DNA from: a virus | DNA: 42,493 nucleotides | Virus record (IMG/VR): IMGVR_UViG_3300047564_001448 | Span: 1 to 42,493 of that record | Direction: 5' to 3' (one strand) | Shown here: positions 40,872-42,493 of the stretch, piece after piece | Layout of the letters: the number at the start of each line of letters is the position of its first letter | Numbering within the stretch: the stretch's first letter is position 1 | Position numbers and translations under genes: made by a program | Notes under the pieces: generated by a model | Database searches by the model: none | What the model saw: only the letters and a program-made list of their open reading frames with translations | What the model was told of the DNA's origin: nothing

Positions 40872-41561
40872 ATGTCAATAATGCAATCATTGGTTCATTC
40901 TGAAAGAAAAAATATAAATTTAGTAAGTTCTACCCTATCCACTATTGCGACGATTCAAGTACCAACTTCTCCAAATGCTGCAGTTGGCGATCTTGCGATT
41001 CTTTTTGATACTGCATTTTCTACCAGTACATCAATTATACCAACAACAGTAGTTCCGGGGGGATGGAATGTAATTTCTAATCAATCGGCATCAAGAGACC
41101 TTGGCGGTTTAGGGAGATCATCTATAAGATCCATTATATCTTATAGATTTTTAACTAGCGGGAATCTCGGTTCAACCATAACTGGAATGGATACCCCAAC
41201 AAGAAAAATTTTATTGATTTTTAGACCAAATTTTACTACATCATCAATAAATTTTTTACCCTCTCCAATATTAGACAATGGAATTAGCGGAAATGGTTCC
41301 GCCACTCATGAATTATCTTTATCTCAGAATATATCTCCACTAATATTAATTACCCATGGAGCATCATCGGATGCTGATGAATATACACTTACTGCATCTG
41401 GAAATTCTACTACTACTATTTCAAATGCTGCTAATCAAGTTAAATATGCAATATTTAACTCAAATGAACCTCCAAATGATGCTTCAATAACTTTAACTGC
41501 AAATGTGTTTTTCGGTGTAATATCTAGCACTCTCCAATCATTCTTTATAGTGTATACGTGA
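40872..41561 (+). CDS. Putative adhesin/fibre-associated virion protein
   Basis: 229 residues, one base after the fibre stop. It is Ser/Thr/Asn-rich with beta strands throughout; AAVGDLAILFDTAFSTS and GGWNVISNQSASRDLGG resemble a GDLxxLF...PxGW pattern seen in phage and bacteriophage-derived surface proteins. Base composition is visibly more AT-rich than the flanking fibre genes. Last gene of the fibre operon, where host-range adhesins often sit. Function inferred. Confidence 0.55.
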   Translation: MSIMQSLVHSERKNINLVSSTLSTIATIQVPTSPNAAVGDLAILFDTAFSTSTSIIPTTVVPGGWNVISNQSASRDLGGLGRSSIRSIISYRFLTSGNLGSTITGMDTPTRKILLIFRPNFTTSSINFLPSPILDNGISGNGSATHELSLSQNISPLILITHGASSDADEYTLTASGNSTTTISNAANQVKYAIFNSNEPPNDASITLTANVFFGVISSTLQSFFIVYT

Positions 41562-41585
41562 ATTTAAAGACATTGATGGTTTATA

Positions 41586-41602
41586 AAATTTATAATAAAT
41601 TT
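41586..41602. repeat. AT-only palindrome in the 41562-41693 gap
   Basis: AAATTTAT-A-ATAAATTT is a perfect 17-nt palindrome in an AT-rich gap of about 130 nt after the fibre operon. It could be a hairpin end of the fibre transcript or a binding site. I see no gene in this gap. Confidence 0.4.
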
Positions 41603-41693
41603 ATTACAATTGATCCACTTCTCCAACTGTCATAAGGACTCCCAAGACCTCAAACTCCCTAAAGTAAACTTCCATTGTAACCAAACCCAACCA

Positions 41694-41798
41694 ATGGAGT
41701 TTTCAAACACAGACCGCATTCTACTCTTTGGGTCACTCCTGCTCTTTATGAACTGGGGTGTCCGTTTGGTCGAAGTTGTCATTAACTTTTTCATGTGA
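41694..41798 (+). CDS. Very small membrane protein (34 aa)
   Basis: From ATG 41694 the product is MEFSNTDRILLFGSLLLFMN followed by WGVRLVEVVINFFM: essentially one membrane helix. An upstream in-frame start at 41610 would add a polar leader of doubtful reality. Stop and next start overlap (TGATG), suggesting coupling to the metallopeptidase gene. Confidence 0.5.
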   Translation: MEFSNTDRILLFGSLLLFMNWGVRLVEVVINFFM

Positions 41799-42226
41799 TG
41801 CTTACCATTTATACATCTGGATACGGATACTCCAAGCGTCTCTGCAAGGACGTGGTGTGTTGGTTTGTATCTAAGTATCTCCCTCGTTACAAATTGGACA
41901 TTGAAGTTCTTCATCGCGGTATGAAGCGTGAAGGTTTTTTGGGATTGTGTGATATTGCTGGAGAAACAATAAGACCAAGAAGTTTCATAATTGAACTAGA
42001 CACTTATTTAGATAAGGAGATTTATACAACTGTTCTCATACACGAGTTGATACATTTAATGGATTTCTGTACTGGAGACCTCAAGATTAAGTCTTCCAAA
42101 AGATACTTTAAAGGTGAGTGTATTGAAGACCTTGAATATTTTGAGCAGCCTCACGAAATCCGTGCTCACTATATGGAGAGTATTCTTTATAACCAATATA
42201 TGCAGCATAAAAACAACTCTAAATAA
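41798..42226 (+). CDS. HExxH zinc metallopeptidase-like protein
   Basis: 142 residues. HELIH (His82, Glu83, His86) in VLIHELIHLMDF is a zinc-metallopeptidase helix, preceded by RSFIIELDTYLDKEIYTTVL and followed by EQPHEIRAHYMES, whose Glu could be the third ligand. Length and layout recall SprT-like or related minimal peptidases. It may process a phage or host protein; no signal peptide is seen. Translationally coupled to a one-helix membrane protein. A strong terminator follows 34 nt later. Confidence 0.65.
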   Translation: MLTIYTSGYGYSKRLCKDVVCWFVSKYLPRYKLDIEVLHRGMKREGFLGLCDIAGETIRPRSFIIELDTYLDKEIYTTVLIHELIHLMDFCTGDLKIKSSKRYFKGECIEDLEYFEQPHEIRAHYMESILYNQYMQHKNNSK

Positions 42227-42260
42227 AATTACCTGAACTTGATTGGCGTCTTTTCAGGTT

Positions 42261-42288
42261 GGAGTGGAGAAATCCACTCCTTATTTTT
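42261..42288 (+). terminator. Rho-independent terminator
   Basis: Eight-bp perfect stem GGAGTGGA/TCCACTCC (42261-42268, 42273-42280) with a GAAA tetraloop and TTATTTTT. It ends transcription from the metallopeptidase gene. Confidence 0.85.
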
Positions 42289-42295
42289 ATAAATA
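42288..42295 (+). promoter_or_regulatory. Late promoter, perfect T4 consensus
   Basis: TATAAATA begins at the last T of the terminator tail and lies 25 nt before the ATG at 42321. Confidence 0.6.
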
Positions 42296-42320
42296 ATTAA
42301 TGCCAATCAAGTAAAGGATT

Positions 42321-42493
42321 ATGAATTATCTAAAGGCTTATTGTAACCTTATAAGAAAAGCAGAGAAAAGAGGTTACACCAAGAAAAAAGCAAAAGAACA
42401 AGGATTGTATGTAGAGGGACATCATACATTTCCGATAAGTATTTTTGGAAAAAATAAAAGAATTGTTTATCTAACAGCAAGAGAACATTATAT
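42321..42493 (+). CDS. HNH homing endonuclease, 3' truncated by window edge
   Basis: 57 complete codons are visible. YCNLIRKAEKRGYTKKKAKE and VEGHHTFPISIFGKN, then RIVYLTAREHY, match the free-standing HNH endonucleases frequent in T4-type cyanophages (the HH of EGHHTFP is the HNH histidine pair). Such genes cut related phage genomes next to their own insertion point and are copied in by repair. AAAGGA precedes the ATG, and a perfect late box lies upstream. AT-rich relative to the structural genes, as usual for mobile endonucleases. Confidence 0.8.
   Translation, partial: MNYLKAYCNLIRKAEKRGYTKKKAKEQGLYVEGHHTFPISIFGKNKRIVYLTAREHY

Noticed and set aside
42227-42320. tRNA or other structured RNA in the intergenic gap before the HNH gene
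   Set aside because: The only fold is the 8-bp terminator hairpin; no cloverleaf is possible in the remaining AT-rich sequence.
1-42493. Search by eye for the DGR reverse transcriptase, template repeat or accessory gene in this window
   Set aside because: No protein with an RT-like YxDD block was noticed, and the 40-nt anchor was seen only twice. By-eye scanning can miss a degenerate repeat, so this says only that none was evident.

Overview
The window looks like part of a T4-type cyanophage genome (a contractile-tailed phage of unicellular cyanobacteria). The evidence is a run of recognisable T4 core genes: late-transcription coactivator gp33, helicase loader gp59, ssDNA-binding gp32, baseplate/tail genes gp53, gp48, gp54, gp26, a gp51-like protein, gp27-like and gp5-like hub proteins, and head-completion gp4. 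These lie among genes typical of cyanophages: PhoH, SpeD, ThyX, glutaredoxin, a CP12-like protein and a giant fibre protein. Sigma70-like early promoters (TTGACA-17-TATGAT) and T4-type late boxes (TATAAATA or CTAAATA) are both visible. I saw no tRNA, rRNA, IS element, CRISPR array or lysogeny gene.

Layout. (1) 1-4450, accessory adhesin/glycan region: two paralogous Cys-rich, lectin-like (DUF1566-type) proteins flank a tightly overlapping trio (2OG-Fe oxygenase-like, sulfotransferase, GT9-like glycosyltransferase), followed by a DUF6165 protein and a conserved phage protein. The two lectin-like genes differ almost only at codon positions 1 and 2 in a 75-nt C-terminal block that ends in a nearly identical 40-nt anchor. 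That is the signature expected of two variable regions of a diversity-generating retroelement; no reverse transcriptase or template repeat was seen in this window. (2) 4450-14470, early/middle genes: small phage proteins, a T7-type DNA ligase, glutaredoxin, SpeD, ThyX interrupted by a LAGLIDADG intein, PhoH, a PD-(D/E)XK nuclease, then 33-59-32. (3) 14461-17557, minus-strand gp4, gp48 and gp53. (4) 17569-31519, plus-strand tail/baseplate hub module, including two large tape-measure-like proteins with tail-lysozyme domains (one also with an amidase) and a CP12-like gene between the gp27-like and gp5-like genes. (5) 31523-32238, a short early-promoter cassette. (6) 32291-41561, fibre genes: a 1941-residue protein, a minus-strand W-rich protein and three fibre/adhesin-like proteins. 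(7) 41694-42493, a small membrane protein, an HExxH metallopeptidase-like protein, a strong terminator and the 5' end of an HNH endonuclease.

Together the genes describe virion tail assembly and host-surface recognition, with replication and late-transcription functions in the middle and host-metabolism genes (SpeD, ThyX, PhoH, glutaredoxin, CP12-like) interspersed. Nearly all the sequence is coding, many genes overlap by 1-8 nt, and no gene-free stretch exceeds about 150 nt. All identifications are from reading the sequence and from remembered family motifs; no database search was run, and counts were made by hand.
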